From positions 62,001 to 126,000 of the forward strand of contig NZ_JAFBIL020000007.1 of assembly GCF_016809835.1 (NCBI RefSeq): a stretch of DNA of 64,000 bases, in the 5' to 3' direction. Of the stretch, positions 37,091-45,958 are shown piece after piece. This stretch comes from Massilia soli. Its GTDB lineage: Bacteria; Pseudomonadota; Gammaproteobacteria; Burkholderiales; Burkholderiaceae_D. Both the position numbers and the translations under genes were made by a program. Within the stretch, counting starts at the first letter, position 1; each line of letters opens with the position of its first letter. A model generated the notes under the pieces. It was not told the origin of the DNA. It was given only the letters and a program-made list of their open reading frames with translations, and made no database searches.

Positions 37091-38179
37091 ATGACCCGTT
37101 TCATCGGTCACAGCCCGGCATTGCTGGGCATATCGTTGGCACTACTCCTGTCGGCATGCGGCACCATCCAGCCGTCTGCACCAGCTTTCCCAATCAAGCC
37201 CGGCCCGTCCGCGCAGGAAGACCAGCGCCCGGTCATCACGCCGCGCATGGCCGCGGCCGCGCAGACGCTGACCAAAATGGCGGCCCTGCAGGACCGCCTG
37301 TACCGCGTCGCGGCGCCGCTGCTGATCAACAACGCGCCACTGTGCAAAAGCCAGGCGCGCAACCTGCTTGGCTTCTTCGCCAAGAACCGCTATTCCTATC
37401 CAGGCGAATACAACGAAGCGGCGCACCTCGCGCTGGACATGAACGAACGCCTGCAGGTGACCGGCGTCCTGGCCGGCAGCGGCGCGGCCAAGGCCGGCCT
37501 TGAAATCGGCGATCGCCTGATTTCGGCTGGCGGCAAGCCACTGCCTACCGGCGCGAATGCGTCGACGCTGGCCGGCGGCGTGTTCGGACCGCTGGTGCGC
37601 AGGCAGTCCACGCTGCCGTTCGTCGTCGAACGCGACAACAAACAGAAGCAGCTGTCGATTCCCGTCACGCGCGCCTGCGGTTTTGGCATTGAACTCGGCA
37701 ATTCGGACAACATCAACTCGTACGCGGACGGATCGCGCGTGATGATCACGCGCGGGATGATCAACTTCGTCGAAGCGGATGAAGAACTGGCCTACCTGAT
37801 GGCCAAGGGCATGGCGCACAACATGCTGGGCCATGCTTCCTCGCAGCGCAATGCCAGCACCATCGGCAGCATCATCGACAACCTGATGAGCACGCGCCCC
37901 GACACCTCGGTGACGATCGGCAGCGGCGGCATCAAGGCCATGCCGCAGGAGCTTGACGGCGCGGCCGACAGCCTGGCGATGTACCTGCTGGCGCGCGCCG
38001 GCTACCGCATCGAAGGCGCGACCGAGTTCTGGAAGCGCCTGGCCTCGACCTACCCGGCAACGGTGCTCAATGGCTATGTCGCCAACCACCCGGCGACCGC
38101 ATACCGCATTGCGGTCATCCAGAAGACGATCGCCGAGATCAAGGCCAAGAAGGCCGACGGCAAGCCGCTGGTACCCTGA
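37091..38179 (+). CDS. Lipoprotein with PDZ and degenerate M48 peptidase-like domains
   Basis: A 362-residue predicted lipoprotein: signal peptide with lipobox LSAC (Cys23), a PDZ-like domain (about 118-190, VTGVLAGSGAAKAGLEIGDRLIS), and a C-terminal region with M48 layout (EADEELAYLMAKGMAHNMLGH near 228-248; QELDGAADSLAMYLLARAGY near 286-305; NHPATAYRIA near 333). The HExxH site is replaced by KGMAH (239-243), and the Glu ligand before the second AD is Ala, so it is probably not an active zinc peptidase. GAGG lies before the ATG at 37091. It follows dut by 16 bp. A binding or chaperone role is possible. Confidence 0.75.
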   Translation: MTRFIGHSPALLGISLALLLSACGTIQPSAPAFPIKPGPSAQEDQRPVITPRMAAAAQTLTKMAALQDRLYRVAAPLLINNAPLCKSQARNLLGFFAKNRYSYPGEYNEAAHLALDMNERLQVTGVLAGSGAAKAGLEIGDRLISAGGKPLPTGANASTLAGGVFGPLVRRQSTLPFVVERDNKQKQLSIPVTRACGFGIELGNSDNINSYADGSRVMITRGMINFVEADEELAYLMAKGMAHNMLGHASSQRNASTIGSIIDNLMSTRPDTSVTIGSGGIKAMPQELDGAADSLAMYLLARAGYRIEGATEFWKRLASTYPATVLNGYVANHPATAYRIAVIQKTIAEIKAKKADGKPLVP

Positions 38180-38182
38180 CCC

Positions 38183-38216
38183 CGTTCCCGCCCACGCCCA
38201 GGCGTGCGCGGGAACG
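38183..38216. repeat. Hairpin at convergent gene ends
   Basis: CGTTCCCGC (38183-38191) pairs with GCGGGAACG (38208-38216), and inside it CACGCC (38193-38198) pairs with GGCGTG (38201-38206), with one C/C mismatch between the stems. It lies between the stop codons of the M48-like gene and the minus-strand small gene. There is no T run. It may protect mRNA ends or belong to the intergenic palindromes of this genome. Confidence 0.6.
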
Positions 38217-38227
38217 AAGCATGGAAG

Positions 38228-38362
38228 TCAACTCGGGAAATCCGGGAAAAACACCGCCATGACGTAGGTCAGCACGCCCAGCATTGCCACGGTCGCCACC
38301 AGCACAAGCAATAAACGGCCGAACTTCGGCGAGCCATCGTCTTTTCTTTTATGATTGTCCAT
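38228..38362 (-). CDS. Small single-pass membrane protein (44 residues)
   Basis: A 44-residue frame beginning MDNHKRKDDGSPKFGR, with a basic N-terminus, one hydrophobic helix (about 17-39, LLLVLVATVAMLGVL) and a short PDFPS end. The layout suggests an inner-membrane protein with its N-terminus in the cytoplasm by the positive-inside rule. AAGGAG lies 11 nt before the ATG, a slightly long spacing. Base composition outside the helix is ordinary. It lies between convergent and divergent neighbours and would be missed by size cut-offs. I do not recognise a family; function unknown. Confidence 0.6.
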   Translation of the reverse strand: MDNHKRKDDGSPKFGRLLLVLVATVAMLGVLTYVMAVFFPDFPS

Positions 38363-38408
38363 CTTCCCACTCGCTCCTTAGTCCTGGAGCACACAGTATA
38401 TTCGAACG

Positions 38409-39389
38409 ATGGATAGCATAGACCTCGAGGTTCTCAAAACCGCCGCAAGCTGGATCGGTGCCGGCCACCGCTGCGAACTCATCACCGTCATCAAGACCTG
38501 GGGCTCCAGCCCGCGTCCGATCGGCGCCACGCTCGCCATCTGCGACGACGGCCGGGTGGTCGGCTCGGTATCGGGCGGCTGCATCGAAGACGACCTGATC
38601 GAGCGCGTGCGCCAGAGCGGCATCACCCGCACCATTCCCGAGATCGTCAGCTACGGCATTACCGCCGACGAGGCGCACCGCTTCGGCCTTCCCTGCGGCG
38701 GCACCATCGAACTCGCCATCGAGCCGCTGTCGAGCGCCAGCACCATCATCGACTTATTGGAACGGCTCGACCGGCACGAACTGGTGGCGCGCAACCTCGA
38801 CCTGGAAAGCGGCGCGGTGACGCTGACAGCTGCGCCGTCCGGCGCGGTACAGCAGATCGCCGGCGGCGTGCTGACCACGATCCACGGTCCACGCTGGCGC
38901 CTGTTCATCATCGGCGCCGGCCAGCTGTCACGCTTCCTTGCGCAAGTGGCCACCGCGATGGACTACCACGTCACCGTATGCGACCCGCGCGAAGAATACC
39001 GCGCCGGCTGGCACCTGCCCGGCGTGCGCCTGGTGCACGCCATGCCGGACGACCTGGTCATCGAAGCGCAGCTCGACCATCGCAGCGCAGTCGTCGCCCT
39101 TACCCACGATCCAAAGCTAGACGATCTGGCGCTGATGGAGGCGCTTAAATCCGACGCCTTCTACGTCGGCGCGATTGGCTCGCGCCTGAACAACGCCAAG
39201 CGGCGCGAACGGCTCAAGGAGTTTGACCTGAACGATGAACAGCTGGCGCGCCTGCATGGGCCGATCGGCCTTTACATCGGCAGCAAGACGCCGTCCGAAA
39301 TCGCCATCTCGATCCTGGCCGAACTGACCGCCATCAAGAACGGCGTGCCGCAGCAGCTGCGCGTGAAGCACGCCGACGGCCAGGCCTGA
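38409..39389 (+). CDS. XdhC/CoxI family protein
   Basis: A 326-residue XdhC-type protein. The N-terminal XdhC/CoxI domain has VIKTWGSSPRPIGA and GSVSGGCIEDD, and the C-terminal Rossmann domain has FIIGAGQLSRFLA (about 165) and VGAIGSRLN. XdhC binds molybdenum cofactor and delivers its sulfurated form to xanthine dehydrogenase; CoxI-like proteins serve CO dehydrogenase-type enzymes. No xdhA/B or coxL gene is adjacent, so the client is unknown. moaA-mobA-moeA are in this window but 30 kb away. Confidence 0.88.
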   Translation: MDSIDLEVLKTAASWIGAGHRCELITVIKTWGSSPRPIGATLAICDDGRVVGSVSGGCIEDDLIERVRQSGITRTIPEIVSYGITADEAHRFGLPCGGTIELAIEPLSSASTIIDLLERLDRHELVARNLDLESGAVTLTAAPSGAVQQIAGGVLTTIHGPRWRLFIIGAGQLSRFLAQVATAMDYHVTVCDPREEYRAGWHLPGVRLVHAMPDDLVIEAQLDHRSAVVALTHDPKLDDLALMEALKSDAFYVGAIGSRLNNAKRRERLKEFDLNDEQLARLHGPIGLYIGSKTPSEIAISILAELTAIKNGVPQQLRVKHADGQA

Positions 39390-39464
39390 TTCGACAGCAA
39401 GAACCGGCTATCGGCGCAGGCAAAGGCGCAGCACAATAACAATTTGAAGAACCAGGATCTGCGA

Positions 39465-40367
39465 ATGAACACCGCCAACATGCTCCGTCTCGTGCTGCTT
39501 GCAGCGATCTGGGGCAGCTCATTCCTGTTCATGCGCATCGCGGCGCCGGTGCTTGGTCCGGCGGTACTGATTGAATACCGGGTCGGCTTCGCGGCGGTGT
39601 TCCTGGCGATTGTCGGCGTGTTCCTGAAAAAGCGGCTCGACCTGCGCGCCAACTGGAAGCACTACCTGGTCCTCGGCTTGCTTAACTCAGCGTTCCCTTT
39701 CCTGCTGTTCGCGTTTGCCGCGCGTACCTTGTCCGCCTCCGTGCTGTCGGTGCTGAACGCGACCGCGCCGATGTGGGGCGCGCTCATCGGCGCGCTGTGG
39801 TCGCGCCAGGCCATCTCCGGCCGCAGCGCGCTTGGTCTCCTGCTCGGCACCGCAGGCGTGGCGCTGCTGGTCGGCTTCGACCAGGTCACCTCGCGTGCTG
39901 GCGCCGGCCTCGCGATCGCGGCGGCACTGGTCGCGGCCGTCAGCTACAGCGTCGCCAGCGCCTATGCCAAGACGGCCAGGAGCGTCGAGCCGTTCGCCAA
40001 CGCGCACGGCAGCATGTGGGCCGCAACGCTGCTGGTGATACCGGTGCTGCCGTTCTTTCCGGCGCCGGCGCAACCGACCATCGGCATCATGGGCGCCGCG
40101 CTCGCGCTGGGCGTCCTGTGCAGCGGCATCGCCTACATCCTGTACTTCAAACTGATCCAGGATGTCGGACCGACATCCGCGCTGACGGTCACCTTCCTCA
40201 ATCCCTTGTTCGGCATCCTGTGGGGGGCGCTGTTCCTCGGCGAGGTGGTGGGCTGGCACACGGTCCTGGGCGCGGCAATCGTCATCACGGGTACGGCGCT
40301 GGTCACCGGCTTCCGTCCGGCCTTCCTGGGCCGTGCTTTCGTGCCGCTCTCGTTCAAACGCAAATAG
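39465..40367 (+). CDS. EamA/DMT-family transporter 1
   Basis: A 300-residue drug/metabolite transporter with ten hydrophobic segments and two EamA repeats. The first begins with LAAIWGSSFLFMRIA, the second near 145 with AAALVAAVSYSVASAYAK. Members export amino acids or metabolites; the substrate cannot be told. I chose the ATG at 39465, with AGGA 8 nt upstream; a TTG at 39444 is less likely. alkA starts 2 bp after the stop. Confidence 0.88.
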   Translation: MNTANMLRLVLLAAIWGSSFLFMRIAAPVLGPAVLIEYRVGFAAVFLAIVGVFLKKRLDLRANWKHYLVLGLLNSAFPFLLFAFAARTLSASVLSVLNATAPMWGALIGALWSRQAISGRSALGLLLGTAGVALLVGFDQVTSRAGAGLAIAAALVAAVSYSVASAYAKTARSVEPFANAHGSMWAATLLVIPVLPFFPAPAQPTIGIMGAALALGVLCSGIAYILYFKLIQDVGPTSALTVTFLNPLFGILWGALFLGEVVGWHTVLGAAIVITGTALVTGFRPAFLGRAFVPLSFKRK

Positions 40368-40369
40368 GC

Positions 40370-41248
40370 ATGGCATTGCACCAGATATCGATAGCGCTTC
40401 CGGATGGCTACCGCAGCAGCGACGTCATCGCATTTCATGGGCGCGATGCCGAGGGTGTGGCTGAACGGGTATCGCAGGGCCGCATCAGCAAAGGCGTTGT
40501 CCTCGGCGGCGTGCCGGTGGCGCTCGATATCGCGCTGTCGCCACGCGAGGCGCGCATTGGCGTCGCTGCGGACGCAGCGCTCACGCCGCGCGCCAGCGCG
40601 CTGCTCGACGACGCCCTGCTGAACATCCTTGGCCTGCGCATCGACCCGGCGCCGTTCGTGGAGGCGGCGGCGAGCGATCCCCTGCTTGGCGAGGCCGTGC
40701 GCGGCAATGCGGGCCTGCGCATCGTGCAGTCCGCAACCATCTTTGAAGCGCTCACCTGGGCGATCATCGGGCAGCAGATCAACCTGAGCTTCGCAATCGC
40801 CCTGCGCCGCACTTTTATCCTGCAGGCCGGGCGCCGGCACAGTAGCGGCCTATGGTGCTACCCCGAGGCGGAAGATGTCGCGAAGCTATCGGTGGACGAC
40901 CTGACCACGCGAAAATTCTCACGTTCGAAAGCGGAAACGCTGCTGCGGCTGTCGCAGATGGTGGACGCCGGCTCCCTGTCGCTTGAACGCACGGACGACA
41001 TCGACGCCGCCAGTGCCGCGCTGCTGGCGGTCAAGGGCATCGGTCCATGGACGGTGAATTACGCGCTGCTGCGCGGTTACGGCTACCCGGATTGCTCGCT
41101 GCACGGCGACGTCGCCATCCGTACTGCGCTGCAACGCCTGCTGGCCGACGACGCCAAGCCGGACATGGCGCGCACCGAAGCGCTGCTCGCGCAGTACAAG
41201 CCGCACCGCACGATGGCTGCCGCCCATCTGTGGGCCACGCTCAGCTAA
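40370..41248 (+). CDS. DNA-3-methyladenine glycosylase II (AlkA family)
   Basis: A 292-residue base-excision glycosylase of the helix-hairpin-helix superfamily. An AlkA-type N-terminal domain (to about 110) is followed by the HhH core with LLAVKGIGPWTVNYALLRG (about 220) and the catalytic aspartate in SLHGDVA. It removes alkylated purines from DNA. The start at 40370 is 2 bp after the transporter stop, indicating one transcript. No Ada-type regulatory domain is fused to it. It converges with the tRNA gene. Confidence 0.88.
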   Translation: MALHQISIALPDGYRSSDVIAFHGRDAEGVAERVSQGRISKGVVLGGVPVALDIALSPREARIGVAADAALTPRASALLDDALLNILGLRIDPAPFVEAAASDPLLGEAVRGNAGLRIVQSATIFEALTWAIIGQQINLSFAIALRRTFILQAGRRHSSGLWCYPEAEDVAKLSVDDLTTRKFSRSKAETLLRLSQMVDAGSLSLERTDDIDAASAALLAVKGIGPWTVNYALLRGYGYPDCSLHGDVAIRTALQRLLADDAKPDMARTEALLAQYKPHRTMAAAHLWATLS

Positions 41249-41278
41249 TTTCGCTGCCCACAAACGGAGGCGGAAACG

Positions 41279-41315
41279 AAAAAGCCGTTGATCTTTTGCA
41301 AGATTCAACGGCTTT
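41279..41315 (-). terminator. Terminator of the tRNA-fMet gene
   Basis: The 11-bp arms 41281-41291 and 41305-41315 form a hairpin; on the minus strand it is followed by five T (complement of 41279-41283). It lies just after the encoded CCA end of the tRNA. Confidence 0.88.
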
Positions 41316-41322
41316 AGAATAC

Positions 41323-41399
41323 TGGTTGCGGGGACAGGATTTGAACCTGTGACCTTCGGGTTATGAGCCCGACGAGCTGCCAGACTGCTCCACCCCGCG
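41323..41399 (-). tRNA. Initiator tRNA-fMet (CAT anticodon)
   Basis: A 77-nt tRNA with encoded CCA. The CAT anticodon lies in GGGCTCATAACCC, so the anticodon stem has three consecutive G-C pairs, and the acceptor stem starts with C opposite A (C1-A72 unpaired). Both are hallmarks of bacterial initiator tRNA and rule out elongator Met and Ile-lysidine tRNAs. It stands alone, with its own promoter and terminator. Confidence 0.97.
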
Positions 41400-41410
41400 T
41401 CTGTGCAATC

Positions 41411-41439
41411 ATTATAGGGGAGTTTGCCTTTTTAGGCAA
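41411..41439 (-). promoter_or_regulatory. Promoter of the tRNA-fMet gene
   Basis: Read on the minus strand, TTGCCT (41434-41439) and TATAAT (41411-41416) are 17 bp apart. The -10 box is 11 bp before the mature tRNA 5' end, so RNase P needs to remove only a few bases. Confidence 0.8.
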
Positions 41440-41559
41440 TATCAATCCGAAGAAGATGTGCGATAGCAGCATGCACGTCAAGCTTCACCCTCCTGGCGGT
41501 AACGGCACAGCACGCGCAATCGGTGTAAAGTAAGCGAAATACCATTCTCTCAAGCGATT

Positions 41560-42141
41560 ATGAAATTCTGTTCCGAGTGTGCCCATCCTGTCGACCTGCG
41601 CGTTCCCGAAGGCGACAACCGGCCACGCTATGTGTGCGTGCAGTGCGAGGCGATCCATTACCAAAACCCGAAACTGGTGGTCGGCTCAATCCCCGTGTGG
41701 GAAGCCGATGGCGAGCTGAAAATCTTGTTGTGCAAGCGCGCAATCGAGCCGCGCTATGGCTACTGGACATTGCCGGCCGGATTCATGGAGAACGAGGAAA
41801 CGACCGCCCAGGCCGCCGTTCGGGAAACCGAAGAGGAAGCCGGCGCCAATGTCGAACTGGGCGAGCTGTTCACCTTGCTCAATGTTGCTCAAGTTCATCA
41901 GGTGCATTTGTTCTACCTCGCGCGACTGCGCGACCTGGACTTCGCGGCCGGCATCGAAAGTCTCGATGTGCAACTGTTCTCGGAAGACACCATCCCGTGG
42001 GACGACCTGGCCTTCCCCACGGTGCGCACAACGCTGGAACTGTTCTTCGCCGACCGCGTCAAAATGCGTGAGGGCGGCGCCTACGGTTTCCATAGCCGCG
42101 ACCTCGTGCGCTCGATGCGCATGTCCAGCGACGCCAGTTAA
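41560..42141 (+). CDS. NUDIX hydrolase with N-terminal zinc ribbon
   Basis: A 193-residue protein. A zinc ribbon (C4, C7, C26, C29) precedes a NUDIX domain with the full box GFMENEETTAQAAVRETEEE near 85-105. The ribbon plus NUDIX layout recalls NADH pyrophosphatase NudC, but the protein is shorter and lacks its usual SQPWPFPxS motif, so the substrate (a nucleoside diphosphate derivative) is open. It is 9 bp upstream of aat and likely cotranscribed. Confidence 0.9.
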   Translation: MKFCSECAHPVDLRVPEGDNRPRYVCVQCEAIHYQNPKLVVGSIPVWEADGELKILLCKRAIEPRYGYWTLPAGFMENEETTAQAAVRETEEEAGANVELGELFTLLNVAQVHQVHLFYLARLRDLDFAAGIESLDVQLFSEDTIPWDDLAFPTVRTTLELFFADRVKMREGGAYGFHSRDLVRSMRMSSDAS

Positions 42142-42150
42142 ACGCTCATC

Positions 42151-42888
42151 ATGATTCCGTGGCTTGAAACGACAACGCCCTTCCCCGACGTGTCCGAGGC
42201 CCTGACCATGGACGCGCCGGGCCTGCTTGCGGCTGGCGCCGACCTGTCGCCACGCCGGCTGCTGGCCGCATACCGTAACGGCATCTTCCCCTGGTTCTCC
42301 GAAGGGCAGCCCATCCTGTGGTGGTCTACCGACCCGCGCATGGTGCTCCATACCGACAACTTCCGCATCAGCGACAGCCTGCGCAAGACCCTGCGCAAGG
42401 TCGAACGCAGCCGGGTCGAAGGCGGGCGCTGGCAGGTCACCTTCGACACGGCGTTCGAGCAAGTCATGCGCGCCTGCGCCGCCCCTCGCAAGGACGGGCC
42501 CGGTACCTGGATATCCGAGGAAATCATCAGCGGCTATACCGGCCTGCACGCGATCGGCCACGCCCACTCGTCCGAACTTTGGCTCGATGGCGAACTGGTC
42601 GGCGGCGCATACGGCGTCTGCATCGGCCGCATGTTCTATGGCGAGTCGATGTTCGCGCGCGTCACCGACGCCTCCAAGATTGCGCTGTCCTACCTGGTCG
42701 CCTTCCTGCGCCACGAAGGGGTGCGCATGGTCGACTGCCAGCAGGAGACCGGGCACCTGGCCTCGCTTGGCGCCGCGCCGATACCGCGCGCCGCCTTTCT
42801 CGACCATTTACGAGGGGCGATCGCACAGGATGAAATCGCCGTGTGGCAACCGGTGTGTCCTTTAACGGACGCGCGCAAAACTTGGTAA
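42151..42888 (+). CDS. aat: Leucyl/phenylalanyl-tRNA-protein transferase
   Basis: A 245-residue Aat that adds Leu or Phe from aminoacyl-tRNA to proteins with N-terminal Arg or Lys, marking them for ClpS/ClpAP. The family segments are intact: [35 protein letters not shown], and [18 protein letters not shown]. bpt follows after 52 bp, giving both arms of the bacterial N-end rule in one place. Confidence 0.96.
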   Translation: MIPWLETTTPFPDVSEALTMDAPGLLAAGADLSPRRLLAAYRNGIFPWFSEGQPILWWSTDPRMVLHTDNFRISDSLRKTLRKVERSRVEGGRWQVTFDTAFEQVMRACAAPRKDGPGTWISEEIISGYTGLHAIGHAHSSELWLDGELVGGAYGVCIGRMFYGESMFARVTDASKIALSYLVAFLRHEGVRMVDCQQETGHLASLGAAPIPRAAFLDHLRGAIAQDEIAVWQPVCPLTDARKTW

Positions 42889-42940
42889 AGTTTCGCTACA
42901 ATAGAACCAGGGTAAACCAATCGGGAACGAAAGCATCCGC

Positions 42941-43669
42941 ATGACGCACCTGAACGACCTGCCATTCGCCACACTGCAGTTCTACACAACCGCGCCCTAC
43001 CCGTGCAGCTACCTTGACGCCCGGCACGCGCGTTCGCAGGTCGCCACCCCGTCGCACCTGATCAACGCCGACGTTTATTCCGAACTGGTTAAAAACGGCT
43101 TCCGCCGCAGCGGCATCTTCACCTACCGCCCCTACTGCGACGGCTGCCACGCCTGCATTCCGGTGCGCGTCAAGGCCGAGCAGTTCGTCCCCAGCCGCGG
43201 CCAGCGCCGCGCATGGGCACGGCACGCGGCGCTGGTCGCCAGCGTCGCCAACCTCAGCTTCTCCGACGAACACTATGCGCTCTACCTGCGTTACCAGACC
43301 ACCCGCCACCCAGGCGGCGGCATGGACCAGGACAGCCGCGACCAGTACGCCCAGTTCCTGCTGCAGAGCCGGGTCAACACGCGGCTGGTTGAATTCCGCG
43401 AACCCGACAACACCTTGCGGATGGTCTCGATCATCGACGTGCTGTCCGATGGCCTGTCGTCGGTCTACACTTTCTTCGACCCCGACCTGCCCGGCGCCTC
43501 CTTCGGCACCTACAACGTGATGTGGCAAATTGGCCAGGCGCGCGAGCTCGGCCTGCCCCACGTCTACCTGGGCTACTGGATCGAGCAAAGCCCCAAAATG
43601 GCCTACAAAATCAATTTCCGCCCTCTGGAAGCGCGCATCGACGGCAGCTGGAGCCTGCTCGACCGATAG
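42941..43669 (+). CDS. bpt: Aspartate/glutamate leucyltransferase
   Basis: A 242-residue Bpt (also called ATE-like arginyl/leucyl transferase). It adds Leu to proteins with N-terminal Asp or Glu, creating an N-degron for ClpS. The N-terminal cysteines in YPCSYL and the [12 protein letters not shown] cluster are present, as is the conserved [15 protein letters not shown] segment. It sits between aat and pyrD, an order common in Burkholderiales. Confidence 0.95.
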   Translation: MTHLNDLPFATLQFYTTAPYPCSYLDARHARSQVATPSHLINADVYSELVKNGFRRSGIFTYRPYCDGCHACIPVRVKAEQFVPSRGQRRAWARHAALVASVANLSFSDEHYALYLRYQTTRHPGGGMDQDSRDQYAQFLLQSRVNTRLVEFREPDNTLRMVSIIDVLSDGLSSVYTFFDPDLPGASFGTYNVMWQIGQARELGLPHVYLGYWIEQSPKMAYKINFRPLEARIDGSWSLLDR

Positions 43670-43722
43670 GCGGCGCCGCCCACTCACGGTAAAATGGGCA
43701 GTCTGTTCAATTAAAGCACCCC

Positions 43723-44766
43723 ATGTCTGAAAAACTGCTGTATGCGCTTGCCCGCCCGATGCTGTTCGCAATGGACGCCGAATCGGCGCACAACCTGACC
43801 CTGCCGGCCCTGCGCCGTGCCGCCAGCCTCGGCCTGACGGGCGCGATCCGCAAGCCTGCGCCCGACCCGCGCACCGTCATGGGCATCACCTTCCCCAACC
43901 CGGTCGGCCTGGCTGCGGGCCTGGACAAGGACGGCGCTTATATCGACGGCCTGGCGGCGCTGGGTTTCGGCTCGATTGAAATCGGTACCGTGACCCCGCG
44001 CGCGCAGCCGGGCAACCCGAAGCCGCGCATGTTCCGCATCCCGGCCAAGAAGGCCATCATCAACCGCATGGGCTTCAACAACGGCGGCGTCGATGCGTTT
44101 GTCGCCAACGTGCAGGCATCGCGTTTTTACCAGAACAAGGAAGGCGTGCTTGGCCTGAACATCGGCAAAAACGCCGACACGCCAATCGAACGCGCGGCCG
44201 ACGACTACCTGATCTGCCTTGAAAAGGTCTACCCGTACGCCAGCTACGTGACGGTCAACATCTCGTCGCCAAACACCAAGAACCTGCGCCAGCTGCAGGA
44301 CGCGTCCGAACTCGACACCCTGCTCGCGCGGCTCAAGCAGGCGCAATTGCGCCTGTCCGACCAGCATAAAAAATACGTGCCGCTGACGCTCAAGATCGCC
44401 CCCGACATCGACGCCGACCAGATCACCAACATCGCCGCCGCCCTGCTGCGCCACAAGATCGACGGCGTCATTGCCACCAACACCACCATCAGCCGCCGCG
44501 ACGTCGAGAACGAACGCCACCACGAGGAAGCGGGCGGCTTGTCCGGCCAGCCGGTGTTCCAGCAGTCGACGATCATCGTGCGCGCGCTCAAGCGCGAACT
44601 GGGTGACGCGATACCGATCATCGGCGTCGGCGGCATCATGCGCGGCGCCGATGCAAAAGCCAAGATCGTCGCGGGGGCCTCGCTGGTGCAGCTGTACAGC
44701 GGCTTGATCTACGCCGGCCCGGCGCTGGTAAGGGAATGCGCCGATGCACTCAGGGGAGTCAAATGA
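43723..44766 (+). CDS. pyrD: Dihydroorotate dehydrogenase (quinone), class 2
   Basis: A 347-residue class 2 enzyme that oxidises dihydroorotate to orotate in pyrimidine synthesis and passes electrons to quinone. The N-terminal amphipathic helix that reaches the membrane precedes the barrel. Motifs include [29 protein letters not shown] with the catalytic Ser, and the FMN phosphate loop GVGGIM. Its stop overlaps the aldo/keto reductase start as ATGA. Confidence 0.97.
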   Translation: MSEKLLYALARPMLFAMDAESAHNLTLPALRRAASLGLTGAIRKPAPDPRTVMGITFPNPVGLAAGLDKDGAYIDGLAALGFGSIEIGTVTPRAQPGNPKPRMFRIPAKKAIINRMGFNNGGVDAFVANVQASRFYQNKEGVLGLNIGKNADTPIERAADDYLICLEKVYPYASYVTVNISSPNTKNLRQLQDASELDTLLARLKQAQLRLSDQHKKYVPLTLKIAPDIDADQITNIAAALLRHKIDGVIATNTTISRRDVENERHHEEAGGLSGQPVFQQSTIIVRALKRELGDAIPIIGVGGIMRGADAKAKIVAGASLVQLYSGLIYAGPALVRECADALRGVK

Positions 44767-45809
44767 AGCGCGTGATCCTCGGTGACAGCACGCTGGAGGT
44801 GTCGAGCATCTGCCTGGGCACAATGACGTTCGGCGAGCAAAACAGCGAAGCCGAAGCACACAGCCAGCTCGATTATGCGCTGGAACGCGGCATCAACTTT
44901 ATCGACACCGCCGAGATGTACCCGGTAATGCCGCGCGCGGCGACGCAAGGCTCGACCGAGCGCTTTATCGGATCGTGGCTGAAGAAGTCGGGCAAGCGCG
45001 GGCAGGTTATCCTGGCCACCAAGATCGCCGGGCCAAACCCGGCGCTGCACTGGATCAGGGACGGCAAGAACAATCTCGATGCGGCCAACCTCCGCGCGGC
45101 GGTCGACGCCAGCCTGCAGCGTCTGCAAACCGACTACATCGACCTGTACCAGATCCACTGGCCGAGCCGCAACGTGCCGGTGTTCGGCGCGACCGCCTTC
45201 GACCCGGAGAAGGAGCGCGCCGGCGTTGCGATCGAAGAGACGCTGGCGGCGCTGGCGCAGTTGGTCAAGGACGGAAGGATCCGCAATATCGGGGTGTCGA
45301 ACGAAAGCGCCTGGGGCGTGTGCGAATACACCCGGCAGGCCGAGATGAAGGGCCTGCCGCGCATCGCGACAATCCAGAATTTGTACAACCTGACCGCGCG
45401 CGGCTTCGAGACCAGCCTGCTGGACGAAACCTGCATGCGCGAGAACGTCAGCCTGCTGGCATATAGCCCGCTGTCGTTCGGCCAGCTCAGTGGCAAATAT
45501 CTCGATAACCCGAATGCGCACGGCCGGCTGACGATCTTCCCGCCCACCTGGAGCCCGCGCTACCTGCGGCCACCCGTGCTGCAGGCGGTGAAGGAGTACG
45601 TCGGCCTGGCGCGCGCAAACGGCATGACGCCGGCGCAGATGGCGCTGGCCTGGTGCTATTCGCGCTGGTTCGTCGCATCGACGATCATCGGAGCGACGAC
45701 GCTCGAACAACTGAAGGAAAACATCGACGCCGCGCAGGTAACCTTGCCGGCTGGCGTGGTCGAGGCGATCAACGCGATCCATGCCCGCATCACGAATCCT
45801 GGACAATAG
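44763..45809 (+). CDS. Aldo/keto reductase (Tas-like)
   Basis: A 348-residue NADP(H)-dependent aldo/keto reductase close to E. coli Tas, with [22 protein letters not shown], the active-site Tyr in DTAEMYPV, Lys in LATKIAG, and His in YQIHWP. Tas can replace prephenate dehydrogenase weakly in vivo; the natural substrate is unknown. I chose the ATG at 44763, which overlaps pyrD by 4 bp. A palindrome follows at the convergent gene end. Confidence 0.9.
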   Translation: MKRVILGDSTLEVSSICLGTMTFGEQNSEAEAHSQLDYALERGINFIDTAEMYPVMPRAATQGSTERFIGSWLKKSGKRGQVILATKIAGPNPALHWIRDGKNNLDAANLRAAVDASLQRLQTDYIDLYQIHWPSRNVPVFGATAFDPEKERAGVAIEETLAALAQLVKDGRIRNIGVSNESAWGVCEYTRQAEMKGLPRIATIQNLYNLTARGFETSLLDETCMRENVSLLAYSPLSFGQLSGKYLDNPNAHGRLTIFPPTWSPRYLRPPVLQAVKEYVGLARANGMTPAQMALAWCYSRWFVASTIIGATTLEQLKENIDAAQVTLPAGVVEAINAIHARITNPGQ

Positions 45810-45910
45810 ACCCTGCCTGCCGCATGCGCCGCGATTGCGAAGTTGTCCCGCGTCTTTGATACCAAGGCGATGCTTCATCCCTTCCAGCTAGACGCAGGCA
45901 GGTGACAAAA

Positions 45911-45946
45911 CGTAGGGCGGAACAGCGCGTAGCGCGTCATCCGCCG
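45911..45946. repeat. Intergenic palindrome (GTAGGGCGGA type)
   Basis: GGCGGA and TCCGCC arms surround a second inverted core, CGCG-TAG-CGCG. Like the element at 17112-17136 it follows GTAGG and lies between convergent genes. It probably belongs to the same dispersed family and may stop transcription from both sides. Confidence 0.65.
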
Positions 45947-45958
45947 ATTTGCCAGCAT

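Noticed and set aside
41323-41399. Elongator tRNA-Met or tRNA-Ile with CAT anticodon
   Set aside because: The unpaired C1-A72 and the three G-C pairs in the anticodon stem identify the initiator tRNA.
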